Assembly: GCA_015056325.1 (NCBI GenBank)
Contig: SVGL01000010.1
Coordinates: 1 to 64,000, forward strand
Direction of reading: 5' to 3'
Source: Clostridiales bacterium
Lineage (GTDB): Bacteria; Bacillota; Clostridia; Christensenellales; Aristaeellaceae
Length of the DNA stretch: 64,000 nt
The position numbers were made by a program, and so were the translations under genes. Below the pieces are notes generated by a model. It had not been told where the DNA came from. It searched no databases and worked only from the letters and a program-made list of their open reading frames with translations. Shown one piece after another: positions 15,722-23,545 of this stretch (its first letter is position 1; each line of letters opens with the position of its first letter).

Positions 15722-18049
15722 GTGTTCGCACAGGTCATCGTGGATATCGTGCACGAGAACGTGGCTCGCACCTTCTCCTACCGCGTGCCGGAGGGCATGC
15801 AGCTCTCCGTGGGTCAGCGGGTGGAGGTGCCCTTCGCCCGGATGATCAAGGAGGGCGTGGTCGTTGGATTCAGCGATGAATGCGATGTTCCGCCGGAGAA
15901 GCTCCGCGATATCCGCGCGCCCCTGGAAGACTACGCCGCCGTGCTGCCCCAGCTGCTTTCACTGGCCCGGCGTATGGCCGAGGACGCGCATTGCCCCCTG
16001 GCAGAAACCTTGCGATTGATGCTCCCCGCTGAGATGCGCGGAGGCCGTGTCAATGTGAAAACCCAGCCCGTCGCCCAGCTGGCCATCCCGGTGAGCGAGG
16101 TGGATGCGGCGATTGAAAAGCAGGGCCGCTCCCAGAAGCGGCGGATGCTGCTCAACCTCCTGCGGGACGGCGAAATCCACCCGGTGGAGGAGCTGCGCAT
16201 CCTGGTGCGCGACCCGATGGAGGCGCTGCATACGCTGGAGGAAATCGGCCTTGTCCGTTTGATGAAGGAGGAAGTCCTGCGCCGCCCGACTGGCGATGAC
16301 TGCGGCAAGGTGATCGACCCGCCGCTGACGGCCTATCAGCAGGAAGCGCTGGACGTGGTGCTGCCCGACCTGCGCGCGGGGCAGGGGAAATACCTGCTCC
16401 ACGGCGTGACGGGCAGCGGCAAGACCGAGGTGTTCATCCGGCTGGTGCGGCACGTACTGGCGATGGGGAAATCCGCCATCATTCTCGTACCGGAGATCGC
16501 CCTGACCCCGCAGATGGTCAGCTGGTTCCGGGCAAGGTTTGGCGATACGGCAGCGGTGCTGCATTCGCGGCTGTCCGCGGGCGAACGCTTCGACGAGTGG
16601 CGGCGCATCCGGCACGGCCAGGCCAAGGTGGTCATCGGCGCAAGAAGCGCGGTGTTTGCGCCCTGCGAGGATCTCGGCATCATCGTGGTGGACGAGGAGC
16701 ACGAGACCACTTACCTGAGCGACCGACATCCCCGCTACGACGCGCGGGATGTGGCAGCCTTCCGCGCAGAAAACGAGGGCGCAACGCTGCTGCTGGCTTC
16801 CGCCACGCCGAGCATTCTATCCTTTGCAAAAGCCCGGCGGGGTGACTACACCCTGCTGGAAATGCCTCATCGCGTGAACGATCGCCCCATGCCGCAGGTC
16901 ACCGTGGTGGATATGCGCCGGGAGATCGAAAGCGGCAACCGCAGCGTGTTCTCCGGCGTGCTGATGCAGAAGCTCCGCGACTGTATGGCCCGCGGCGAGC
17001 AGGCGATGCTGCTGATGAACCGCCGGGGGTACAATTCTTTCGTCAGCTGCCGCAGCTGCGGATTGACGATGAAATGCCCCAACTGTGACGTGGCGCTGAC
17101 GTACCATTTATCAGGCGGCCTGCACCGTACACAAGGTACGTCGCAGGCTTCGCGCCGCGATTCTTACGAATCGCAGACGCTCGTCGTGCCAAGGCACGAC
17201 CTTTATGGCGGCGACGGTCGCCTGCACTGCCACTACTGCGGCTATATGACCGACACGCCAACCACCTGCCCCGACTGCGCGAGTAAGTACATCCGCTTCT
17301 TCGGAGCGGGCACACAGAAGGTGGAGGACGAGCTGCGCAAGCTGCTCCCCGGCGTGACGGTGGCCCGCATGGACGTCGATACCACCTCCGGCAAGGAGGG
17401 CCACGCAAAGATCCTCGATGAATTCCGCTCCGGACGGGCGCGGATCCTTGTGGGGACGCAGATGATCGCCAAGGGGCTTGACTTCCCCAAGGTTACCCTG
17501 GTGGGCGTGGTTGCGGCGGACATGACGCTGAACCTGCCCGACTACCGCAGCCGGGAGCGCACCTTCCAGCTGCTGACGCAGGTAGCGGGACGCGCGGGAC
17601 GCGGCACGATCCCCGGCGAGGTGATCGTGCAGACGTACAAGCCGGAGGACGAGATTATTCAGGCCAGCGCGAGCCAGGATTATCGGGCGTTTTTCGAGAT
17701 GGAGTTTTCCCGACGCAGGACGGGGCTGTATCCGCCCTTCACGATTCTGGCGCGGCTGCTGGTGGAAAGCCCGAGCGAGCTTTATGCCCGCAAGGCGGCC
17801 GAGGCGCTGCACACCCGGTGCCAGGCACTGCTGGAAGGCCATCCCGCGTGGAAAAAACGCATCCTGATGATGCTGCTCGACCAGCCGGGTGTGAAGGTGC
17901 TGCGGGGAAAATCCCGCTGGCATGTGATGTTCAAGCTCCTGGTGAATCCAGCGACGGAGGAGTTTGTTGCAGCACTGACGGAGATGGCGAGAGAGCCGGC
18001 GGAGGGCGCGGAGGTGTACTTCGAGTATAACCCCACAACGATGATGTGA
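15722..18049 (+). CDS. priA: Primosomal replication restart helicase PriA, with an in-frame 34-codon insertion
   Basis: 775 residues, GTG start. PriA is a 3'-5' superfamily 2 helicase that reloads the replisome at stalled forks. The N-terminal DNA-binding region starts MFAQVIVDIVHENVARTF. Walker A GVTGSGKTEVF is near 228 and DEEH near 324. The zinc motifs CRSCGLTMKCPNC and CHYCGY...CPDC are intact. Between LTYHLSGG (ends 466) and LHCHYCG (starts 501) lie 34 extra residues encoded by a three-hairpin repeat (17118-17219). Removing them leaves LTYHLSGGLHCHYCGY, which matches the usual PriA spacing. The frame stays open, so the protein is probably functional with a surface loop. Its place before def-fmt is typical for Firmicutes. 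Confidence 0.95.
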   Translation: MFAQVIVDIVHENVARTFSYRVPEGMQLSVGQRVEVPFARMIKEGVVVGFSDECDVPPEKLRDIRAPLEDYAAVLPQLLSLARRMAEDAHCPLAETLRLMLPAEMRGGRVNVKTQPVAQLAIPVSEVDAAIEKQGRSQKRRMLLNLLRDGEIHPVEELRILVRDPMEALHTLEEIGLVRLMKEEVLRRPTGDDCGKVIDPPLTAYQQEALDVVLPDLRAGQGKYLLHGVTGSGKTEVFIRLVRHVLAMGKSAIILVPEIALTPQMVSWFRARFGDTAAVLHSRLSAGERFDEWRRIRHGQAKVVIGARSAVFAPCEDLGIIVVDEEHETTYLSDRHPRYDARDVAAFRAENEGATLLLASATPSILSFAKARRGDYTLLEMPHRVNDRPMPQVTVVDMRREIESGNRSVFSGVLMQKLRDCMARGEQAMLLMNRRGYNSFVSCRSCGLTMKCPNCDVALTYHLSGGLHRTQGTSQASRRDSYESQTLVVPRHDLYGGDGRLHCHYCGYMTDTPTTCPDCASKYIRFFGAGTQKVEDELRKLLPGVTVARMDVDTTSGKEGHAKILDEFRSGRARILVGTQMIAKGLDFPKVTLVGVVAADMTLNLPDYRSRERTFQLLTQVAGRAGRGTIPGEVIVQTYKPEDEIIQASASQDYRAFFEMEFSRRRTGLYPPFTILARLLVESPSELYARKAAEALHTRCQALLEGHPAWKKRILMMLLDQPGVKVLRGKSRWHVMFKLLVNPATEEFVAALTEMAREPAEGAEVYFEYNPTTMM
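17118..17219 (-). repeat. Three-hairpin interspersed element, copy A, inserted in frame in priA
   Basis: Read on the minus strand: hairpin 1 GTCGTGCCTTGGCACGAC (17183-17200), linker GAGCG, hairpin 2 GCGATTC-GTAA-GAATCGC (17157-17174), linker GGCGCGAAGCCTGCGAC, hairpin 3 CGTAC-CTTGT-GTACG (17126-17140), then GTGCAGGC. Linkers are identical to those of copy D at 63862, while the stems differ but still pair. The octamer GCCTGCAC occurs at both edges (17118-17125 and 17220-17227), exactly 102 bases apart; it may be a target duplication, or in part element sequence. Confidence 0.85.
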
Positions 18050-18052
18050 GGC

Positions 18053-18076
18053 CCTCTCAGTCAGCTGACGCTGACA
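18053..18076 (-). repeat. Short operon-end palindromic repeat (family 3), copy 1
   Basis: Minus strand reads TGTCAGCGTCAGCTGACTGA followed by GAGGG. The same pattern (TGTC-x-GCGT/C-x-A-G...GACTGAGRGG) recurs at 29871, 47155 and 53477, always just after a gene end. Confidence 0.55.
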
Positions 18077-18101
18077 GCTCTCCCAGAGGGAGAGCCTTTT
18101 G
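18077..18101 (+). terminator. priA terminator
   Basis: Stem GCTCTCCC-AGA-GGGAGAGC followed by CTTTT, 28 bases after the priA stop. Confidence 0.7.
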
Positions 18102-18265
18102 TCCCACCACTATCCCGTCGGCCTCCGCAGGAGGTCGCCGTCTCTCACTACATCGAAGGAAAAGACGAGTATGCGCGACGAGAGGCGACCGTAGGGGAGC
18201 CGAGCCAAAGCTCACGCAGCAACGCGCTCACAAGAAAAAGCGTTGCATATTCACGCAACCCTGTA
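18102..18265. other. Stem-rich non-coding stretch between priA and def
   Basis: No credible gene is seen: the open frames here lack ribosome sites. Several inverted repeats occur: GGTCGCC (18133-18139) pairs with GGCGACC at about 18184-18190, enclosing smaller stems, and GCAACGC...GCGTTGC spans about 18220-18247. It may be a decayed repeat cluster or an unrecognised structured RNA. Confidence 0.4.
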
Positions 18266-18420
18266 GCCCGCGCCATGAGGGCGCGGCAAGTCAACACCGA
18301 CACGGCGCGTACCAACACGCGCGCTCAACCATAAAGAAAACAATCAACTCAATCGCGAAACGGGTGTCGAGAGGGGCGAAGACCCTTCGCGGGTGCAGGG
18401 CAGAGCCCTGCCCGCCGGAG
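18266..18420 (-). repeat. Interspersed repeat family 2, copy 3 (long form)
   Basis: On the minus strand it starts with CTCCGGCGGGC, carries about 50 extra bases with two palindromes (GCAGGGCTCTGCCCTGC and GAAGGGTCTTCGCCC), then the shared core TTCGCGATTGAGTTGA (18344-18359), and ends in the hairpin CCGCGCCCTCATGGCGCGGG. The other copies (43720 and 59168) lack the extra 50 bases. Confidence 0.7.
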
Positions 18421-18448
18421 GCCTCGTATCAGAATAGGAGATATCATT

Positions 18449-18940
18449 ATGGCAATTCGTAAAATTGTGACGCTGGGTGACGATGTGCTCCGCAAGGAGT
18501 GCCGCAAGCAGGAGAAGTTCGACCTGCGGCTGGCCATTTTGCTCAAGGATATGGCTGATACTATGTACCGCGCGGAGGGCGTGGGTCTGGCGGCACCCCA
18601 GGTGGGCGTGCTGCGCCGGGTGTGCGTGATCGACGTGGGCGATGGTCTGGTGGAGATGATCAACCCCGTGATCACCAAGCGTGAGGGCGAGCAGGTGGGC
18701 CGCGAGGGCTGTTTGTCCCTGCCGGGGCGTCAGGGTGTGGTCACCCGCCCGATGAAGGTAACCGTCAATTATCAGGATCGCCGCGGCGCTTTCCAGCAGC
18801 TGACGGCGGAGGGCTTCTTCGCCCGCGCCTGCTGCCACGAGATCGACCATCTGGATGGAACGGTCTATATTGACGTGATGGATCGAGAACTGACCCCTGA
18901 AGAGATCGAAGGACATATCCCGGAGGATGATGACGAGTGA
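18449..18940 (+). CDS. def: Peptide deformylase
   Basis: 163 residues. It removes the formyl group from the N-terminal methionine of new proteins. All three family motifs are present: GVGLAAPQ (44-51), EGCLSLPG with metal ligand Cys88, and HEIDHLDG with metal ligands His130 and His134 and catalytic Glu131. A cysteine precedes the HExxH motif (ACCHEIDH) where many bacterial enzymes have glutamine. The start follows AGGAG with an 8-base spacer. It overlaps fmt by 4 bases, so the paired formylation/deformylation functions are co-translated. Confidence 0.96.
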   Translation: MAIRKIVTLGDDVLRKECRKQEKFDLRLAILLKDMADTMYRAEGVGLAAPQVGVLRRVCVIDVGDGLVEMINPVITKREGEQVGREGCLSLPGRQGVVTRPMKVTVNYQDRRGAFQQLTAEGFFARACCHEIDHLDGTVYIDVMDRELTPEEIEGHIPEDDDE

Positions 18941-19878
18941 GGATCGTATTCATGGGCACGCCGGAATTCGCTGTGCCGTCCCTCAAAGCATTGTGCGATG
19001 CTGGCTATGACGTGGTCGGTGTGTTCACCCAGCCGGACCGTCCCAAGGGACGCGGAAACAAGGTTATCGCGTCCCCGGTGAAGCAGCTGGCGATAGAAAG
19101 GGGCATCCCCGTGTTCCAGCCCGTGCGCATCCGCAAGGACGGCGTGGAGGACCTGAAGTCCCTTGTGCCTGACCTGTGCGTGACAGCGGCCTTCGGGCAG
19201 ATCCTCAGCCAGGAAATCCTGGACATTCCGCGCATCGGCACGGTGAACGTCCATGCGTCGCTGCTTCCGAAGCACCGCGGCAGTGCGCCCATCAACTGGG
19301 CTATCCTGCAGGGCGACGAGGTGGTCGGCGTGACCACCATGATGACCGACAAGGGTATCGACACCGGCGATATGCTGCTCAAGGCTGAAACGCCCTACAT
19401 CAAGGGCGAAACGGCGGGTGAGCTGACCATCCGCATGGCGGAGCTGGGCGCGAACCTCCTCATCGACACGCTGAAGGCGATGGAGGCGGGCAGCCTCAAG
19501 CGCACCCCCCAGGATCATGCCAACATGACTTATGATCCCATGCTGACCAAGGAGATGGGCGTCATCGACTGGACGGGCAAGGCGGCGGACATCGTGAACC
19601 GCATCCACGGCCTGAACCCCTGGCCCGGCTGCTCCACTGCCATCGAGGGCGGAAGGCTGAAGCTGCTGCGGGCCGAGGTCGCGGAAGGAAAGGGGCAGCC
19701 CGGCGAGATTATCGTGGCTGACCCCAAGCAGGGCCTCGTCATTGCGGCAGGGGAGGGCGCGGTGTGCGTCACTCAGCTGCAGGCTCCCGGCGGCAAACCC
19801 ATGAACAGCAAGGATTATCTGCGCGGCCACCCCATGGCGGTCGGCACTGTGCTGAAGGAGGAAATCAGCAATGGCTGA
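18937..19878 (+). CDS. fmt: Methionyl-tRNA formyltransferase
   Basis: 313 residues. It formylates initiator Met-tRNA using 10-formyl-tetrahydrofolate. The GTG start at 18937 overlaps the def stop (GTGA) and gives the canonical N-terminus MRIVFMGTPEFAVPSLKAL. The catalytic region contains NVHASLLPKHRGSAPINWAI (family Asn/His/Asp signature) at about residues 105-125. The C-terminal OB-like domain occupies about 210-313. It overlaps rsmB by 8 bases. The def-fmt-rsmB order is standard in Firmicutes. Confidence 0.96.
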   Translation: MRIVFMGTPEFAVPSLKALCDAGYDVVGVFTQPDRPKGRGNKVIASPVKQLAIERGIPVFQPVRIRKDGVEDLKSLVPDLCVTAAFGQILSQEILDIPRIGTVNVHASLLPKHRGSAPINWAILQGDEVVGVTTMMTDKGIDTGDMLLKAETPYIKGETAGELTIRMAELGANLLIDTLKAMEAGSLKRTPQDHANMTYDPMLTKEMGVIDWTGKAADIVNRIHGLNPWPGCSTAIEGGRLKLLRAEVAEGKGQPGEIIVADPKQGLVIAAGEGAVCVTQLQAPGGKPMNSKDYLRGHPMAVGTVLKEEISNG

Positions 19879-21622
19879 TATGAATAACAACAAGCCCCGT
19901 GGGAATAGTGGTGAAAATCGTGATAGCAAACCCTCCTTTGGTGGGAATGGCGAGCGCAAATTTAGTAATAAACCTGGATTTGGTGGTAATCGCGGTGCAA
20001 CCGGTGACCGCAAGCCTGGTTTCCGTGGTGATAAACCTGCATTTCGTGGCGAAAAACCTGCCTTTGGTGGGGAAAAGCCTCGTTTTGACGGCGAAAAGCG
20101 TCCTGCACGTGGGGATAAGCCTGCGTTTGGTGAGCGAAAACCCTCAAATGGTGGGGGTGATGGCCGTAAGTTCGGTGATAAGCCTGGCTTTGGTGGGGGT
20201 CGCGGCGGAAATCGCCCCGGTTTCGCTGCTCCTCGTGGGAACGGCGACCGCAAGCCCGTCCAGGGCAAGACCATCAAGCCTCATCAGCAGGAAGGTCTGC
20301 CCGCCCGCCGTCTGGCGCTGGAGGTCATCCGCGAGGTGACGGAGAAGGGCAAGTTCATCCACCTGGTGATGGACGAGAAGCTCCGCAACTGCACCCTGCC
20401 GCTGATCGACCGCCGCCTGGCTGCCCGTCTGGCATACGACACCATCGAAAACCAGATGTACCTTGACCATGCGCTGAACCAGCTCATGGCCAAGCCTGAC
20501 TGCGATATCAAGCTGCGCAACGTCCTGCGCCTGGGTGCCTGCCAGATCCTGCTGGAGGACCGCATCCCCGAGAGCGCGGCCTGCAACACTGCCGTCGCCC
20601 TGTGCAAGGAGACGGAGATGGAAGGTCTGGCCGGCGTGTGCAACGGCATCCTGCGCAACCTTGTGCGCCAGAAGGACGAGCTGAAGTGGCCCGATCCCCA
20701 GGAGAACCCCGTCAAGGCCCTGTCCGTGCGCCACAGCGTGCCGGAATGGCTGGTGGAAAAGCTCCTGGCTGACTGGGGCGACGAGGCCGTCAACCTCATG
20801 GCCTTCCACAGCCACGACAGCTACATCACCGTGCGCCCGAATCTGCTGAAGCTGGACGACGCGGCCTTCGAGGCCTTCCTCAATGAGAAGGTCTGGGAGC
20901 ACGAGACCGGCAAGGTGGCCCACTCCTGGCGTATCCGCAACATGGCGGAAATTGCCCATGACGCGGGCTTTGTGGGGGGCAAGTTCAGCATTCAGTCCGA
21001 GTCCTCCATGATGGCCGCCATGGCCGTCGAGCCCAAGAAGGGCATGCAGATCCTCGACTGCTGCGCTGCTCCCGGCGGCAAGAGCTGTCTGATGGCCGAG
21101 ATGATGGGTGGCTCCGGCCGCGTGCAGGCGTGGGAGCTCCATGAGCACCGCACTGATCTGATTTCCGCGCAGGTGAAGCGCCTCGGCTTGGAAAATGTCC
21201 GCCCGATGACCCGCGACGCCTCCGTCCGCCGTCCTGACCTGGAGGGCACGATGGACGCCGTGCTGCTGGACGCGCCCTGCTCCGGCCTGGGCGTCATGGC
21301 GGACAAGCCTGACGTGAAGTACCGCGTCACTCCCGAGAGCGTGGCCGAGATCGCCCAGACCCAGCGCCAGCTGCTGGACGCGGTGGCGCCCTACGTCAAG
21401 AAGGGCGGCACGCTGGTGTATTCCACCTGCTCCGTGCTGAAGGAGGAGAACGTCCGCCAGGCGGAGGACTTCCTGGCGCGTCATCCTGAGTTCGAGCTGG
21501 CGAAGCTGCCCGAGACCATCCCGGCGGAGTTCCGTCAGCACGAGGATGTGGGCCTGCAGCTGCTGCCCAGCCGCGACGGCGTGGAGGGGTTCTACATCTG
21601 CCGCTTTAAGCGCAAGCGGTGA
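19871..21622 (+). CDS. rsmB: 16S rRNA m5C967 methyltransferase RsmB with a long Gly/Lys/Pro-rich N-terminal extension
   Basis: 583 residues. Residues 1-135 are a low-complexity repeat tail built from units such as KPGFGGN, KPAFRGE and KPAFGGE, ending near APRGNGDRKPVQGK. A NusB-like RNA-binding domain follows (about 140-275) and then the SAM-dependent methyltransferase: DCCAAPGGKSC, DAPCSGLG with the catalytic-pair cysteine, and YSTCSV with the second. It methylates C967 in 16S rRNA. The tail is about 130 residues longer than usual RsmB, and its codons are clearly T-richer (ggt, cgt, gat) than the GC-rich core, suggesting separate origin or recent repeat expansion. The start follows AAGGAGG inside fmt. 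Confidence 0.92.
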   Translation: MADMNNNKPRGNSGENRDSKPSFGGNGERKFSNKPGFGGNRGATGDRKPGFRGDKPAFRGEKPAFGGEKPRFDGEKRPARGDKPAFGERKPSNGGGDGRKFGDKPGFGGGRGGNRPGFAAPRGNGDRKPVQGKTIKPHQQEGLPARRLALEVIREVTEKGKFIHLVMDEKLRNCTLPLIDRRLAARLAYDTIENQMYLDHALNQLMAKPDCDIKLRNVLRLGACQILLEDRIPESAACNTAVALCKETEMEGLAGVCNGILRNLVRQKDELKWPDPQENPVKALSVRHSVPEWLVEKLLADWGDEAVNLMAFHSHDSYITVRPNLLKLDDAAFEAFLNEKVWEHETGKVAHSWRIRNMAEIAHDAGFVGGKFSIQSESSMMAAMAVEPKKGMQILDCCAAPGGKSCLMAEMMGGSGRVQAWELHEHRTDLISAQVKRLGLENVRPMTRDASVRRPDLEGTMDAVLLDAPCSGLGVMADKPDVKYRVTPESVAEIAQTQRQLLDAVAPYVKKGGTLVYSTCSVLKEENVRQAEDFLARHPEFELAKLPETIPAEFRQHEDVGLQLLPSRDGVEGFYICRFKRKR

Positions 21623-21651
21623 CTTCGTCACTTTTCTAAAAGGAGTTCGCT

Positions 21652-22722
21652 ATGACTGAACTGACCGGACTCTTTCTGTCCGAACTGATCGACTGGTGCA
21701 AGGCTCGCAAGCTCCCTGGCTTCCGGGCCAAGCAGATCTTCAAGTGGATCCACCAGGGCGTCGATTTCGACGGCATGACCAACCTGCCCCTCAACCTGCG
21801 CGAGCAGCTGAAGCAGGAGGCCGTCGCCCAGCCGGTGCGCATCATCCATGAGCGCCGCTCGAAGATCGACGACACGGTGAAGTTCCTCTTTGGCCTGGGG
21901 GACGGCAACTGCGTCGAGGGTGTGCTGATGCACTATCACCACGGGTACACGCTGTGCATTTCGACCCAGGTGGGCTGCCGGATGGGCTGCACCTTCTGCG
22001 CTTCCACGCTGGAGGGCTGCGTGCGGTCGCTGACGGCGGGCGAGATGCTGGGCGAGGTGCTCTGCGCGAACCGCTACATCGTGGAGAAGGGTCTGCCCAT
22101 CGAGGAGGGCCAGTCGCCCCGGGTGCACAACCTGGTGCTCATGGGCAGCGGTGAGCCCCTGGACAATTACGACAACGTGATGAAGTTCCTGCGGCTGCTC
22201 CGCGAGCCGGAGGGCGTTCAAATCGGTCTGCGCAATGTCAGCCTGTCCACCTGCGGCATCGTGCCGAAGATGTACGAGCTGGCCGAGGAGGACCTGCCCG
22301 TCACCCTGAGCGTGTCGCTGCACGCGCCCAATGACGACATTCGCCGCCAGACCATGCCCATCGCCAAGGCTTATCCGATGGACGAGCTGCTGGCTGCCTG
22401 CCGCAATTATGTGGAGAAAACCGGCCGGCGTATCATCTTCGAATACGCGCTGGTGGGCGGCGTCAACTGCGAGGAGAAGCATGCCATCGAACTAGCCTCC
22501 AAGCTGCGCGGGCTGCAGTGTCATGTCAACCTGATCCCGCTGAATGTGGTGGAGGAGCGCGGCCTCTCCGGCGTGACGGAGAGTACCGTCCGCAAGTTTA
22601 TGAACACCCTTGAAAACCTGCACATCTCGGTCACCCGCCGCCGCGAAATGGGCGACGACATCGAGGGCGCCTGCGGCCAGCTGCGCCGCAAGACCATCAG
22701 TGAGGGAATGTATGAAGCATAA
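21652..22722 (+). CDS. rlmN: Dual-specificity RNA methyltransferase RlmN
   Basis: 356 residues. A radical-SAM enzyme that methylates C2 of A2503 in 23S rRNA and A37 of some tRNAs. The 4Fe-4S cluster motif CRMGCTFC gives Cys109, Cys113 and Cys116. Other family signatures are GSGEPLDNYDNV, LSVSLHAPND and the C-terminal GDDIEGACGQLR containing the catalytic cysteine. A small hairpin GTGAC-TTC-GTCAC followed by TTTTCT lies between rsmB and its ribosome site AAAAGGAG. The gene overlaps prpC by 11 bases. Confidence 0.95.
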   Translation: MTELTGLFLSELIDWCKARKLPGFRAKQIFKWIHQGVDFDGMTNLPLNLREQLKQEAVAQPVRIIHERRSKIDDTVKFLFGLGDGNCVEGVLMHYHHGYTLCISTQVGCRMGCTFCASTLEGCVRSLTAGEMLGEVLCANRYIVEKGLPIEEGQSPRVHNLVLMGSGEPLDNYDNVMKFLRLLREPEGVQIGLRNVSLSTCGIVPKMYELAEEDLPVTLSVSLHAPNDDIRRQTMPIAKAYPMDELLAACRNYVEKTGRRIIFEYALVGGVNCEEKHAIELASKLRGLQCHVNLIPLNVVEERGLSGVTESTVRKFMNTLENLHISVTRRREMGDDIEGACGQLRRKTISEGMYEA

Positions 22723-23545
22723 ATTCCGTTTTACCAAGGACGTGATGAAGCGCCTGAAGGACTTCATCCGTCGCCGGGAGAACGAGGGAAAACCAGCCGA
22801 AGAAGCTCCTGCTACACCGGAGAAGCCTGCGTTGCAGGCCTTTTCGCTGACGGATGTTGGCAAGATGCGAAAGTCCAACCAGGACGCGCTTGTCGTGTCC
22901 GATGATCTGCTGCTCTACGGCGTGGCGGATGGCATGGGCGGCCACAATGGCGGAGAAACCGCCTCTGCGGGCGCGAGGGACGGCCTGATAGCTGCCCTTG
23001 TGGGCAAGGAGCCCTCCCTGGATGCCCTGCGGGACGCCATCATCAAGGTTAACGCTGACCTCTTCCAGCAGCAGCTGGCGGATGAAAGTCTCTCCGGCAT
23101 GGGCACCACGCTCTCCGTGATCTGGATGAGCGAGCACTTTGTGTATCTGGGCCATGTGGGCGACAGCCGCGTCTACCGCTTCCGCGAGGGCAAGCTGGAG
23201 CAGATGACCGATGATCACTCCCTGGTGGGCGAGCTGGTTCGCGCCGGATACCTCACCCCGGAAGAGGCGGAGAATCACCCCCAGAAGAATGTCATCCTGC
23301 GTGCAGTGGGCACGGAGGAGGGCATTGATATTGACCTGGCGGTGGAGGAACGTCAGCCGGGCGATCTGTGGCTGGTTTGTTCTGACGGCCTTCACGGTAT
23401 GGTGAAGGACAGCGCTATGGAGGCTATCCTCTCCGTCAACACGGCGGAAGCGGCGGTGAAGCTGCTCATGGATGCAGCCCTTGCGGCCGGCGGCCGGGAT
23501 AATATCAGCATCGTCCTCGTCCGGGATGGGGAGGTGGCGCGATGA
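22712..23545 (+). CDS. prpC: PP2C-family serine/threonine protein phosphatase
   Basis: 277 residues. The start at 22712 (MKHKFRFTKDVMKRL) lies inside the end of rlmN; the first 45 residues are a charged extension before the phosphatase domain. PP2C metal and phosphate motifs are present: DVGKMRKSNQD, GVADGMGGHNGGE, GDSRVYRF, the DDHSLV region and GGRDNISIVLV. It removes phosphate from targets of the adjacent kinase. Its stop overlaps the kinase start (ATGA), so the two are made in a coupled way. The prpC-prkC-rsgA order is conserved in Firmicutes. Confidence 0.93.
   Translation: MKHKFRFTKDVMKRLKDFIRRRENEGKPAEEAPATPEKPALQAFSLTDVGKMRKSNQDALVVSDDLLLYGVADGMGGHNGGETASAGARDGLIAALVGKEPSLDALRDAIIKVNADLFQQQLADESLSGMGTTLSVIWMSEHFVYLGHVGDSRVYRFREGKLEQMTDDHSLVGELVRAGYLTPEEAENHPQKNVILRAVGTEEGIDIDLAVEERQPGDLWLVCSDGLHGMVKDSAMEAILSVNTAEAAVKLLMDAALAAGGRDNISIVLVRDGEVAR

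Noticed and set aside
17100-17222. Possibility that priA is frameshifted or interrupted by an insertion sequence
   Set aside because: The frame is open throughout and the insert is a multiple of three with no transposase, so an in-frame repeat insertion explains it better.
18046-18462. 138-codon frame between priA and def
   Set aside because: It spans terminators and two repeat families, lacks a ribosome site, and the translation is basic and low in complexity.
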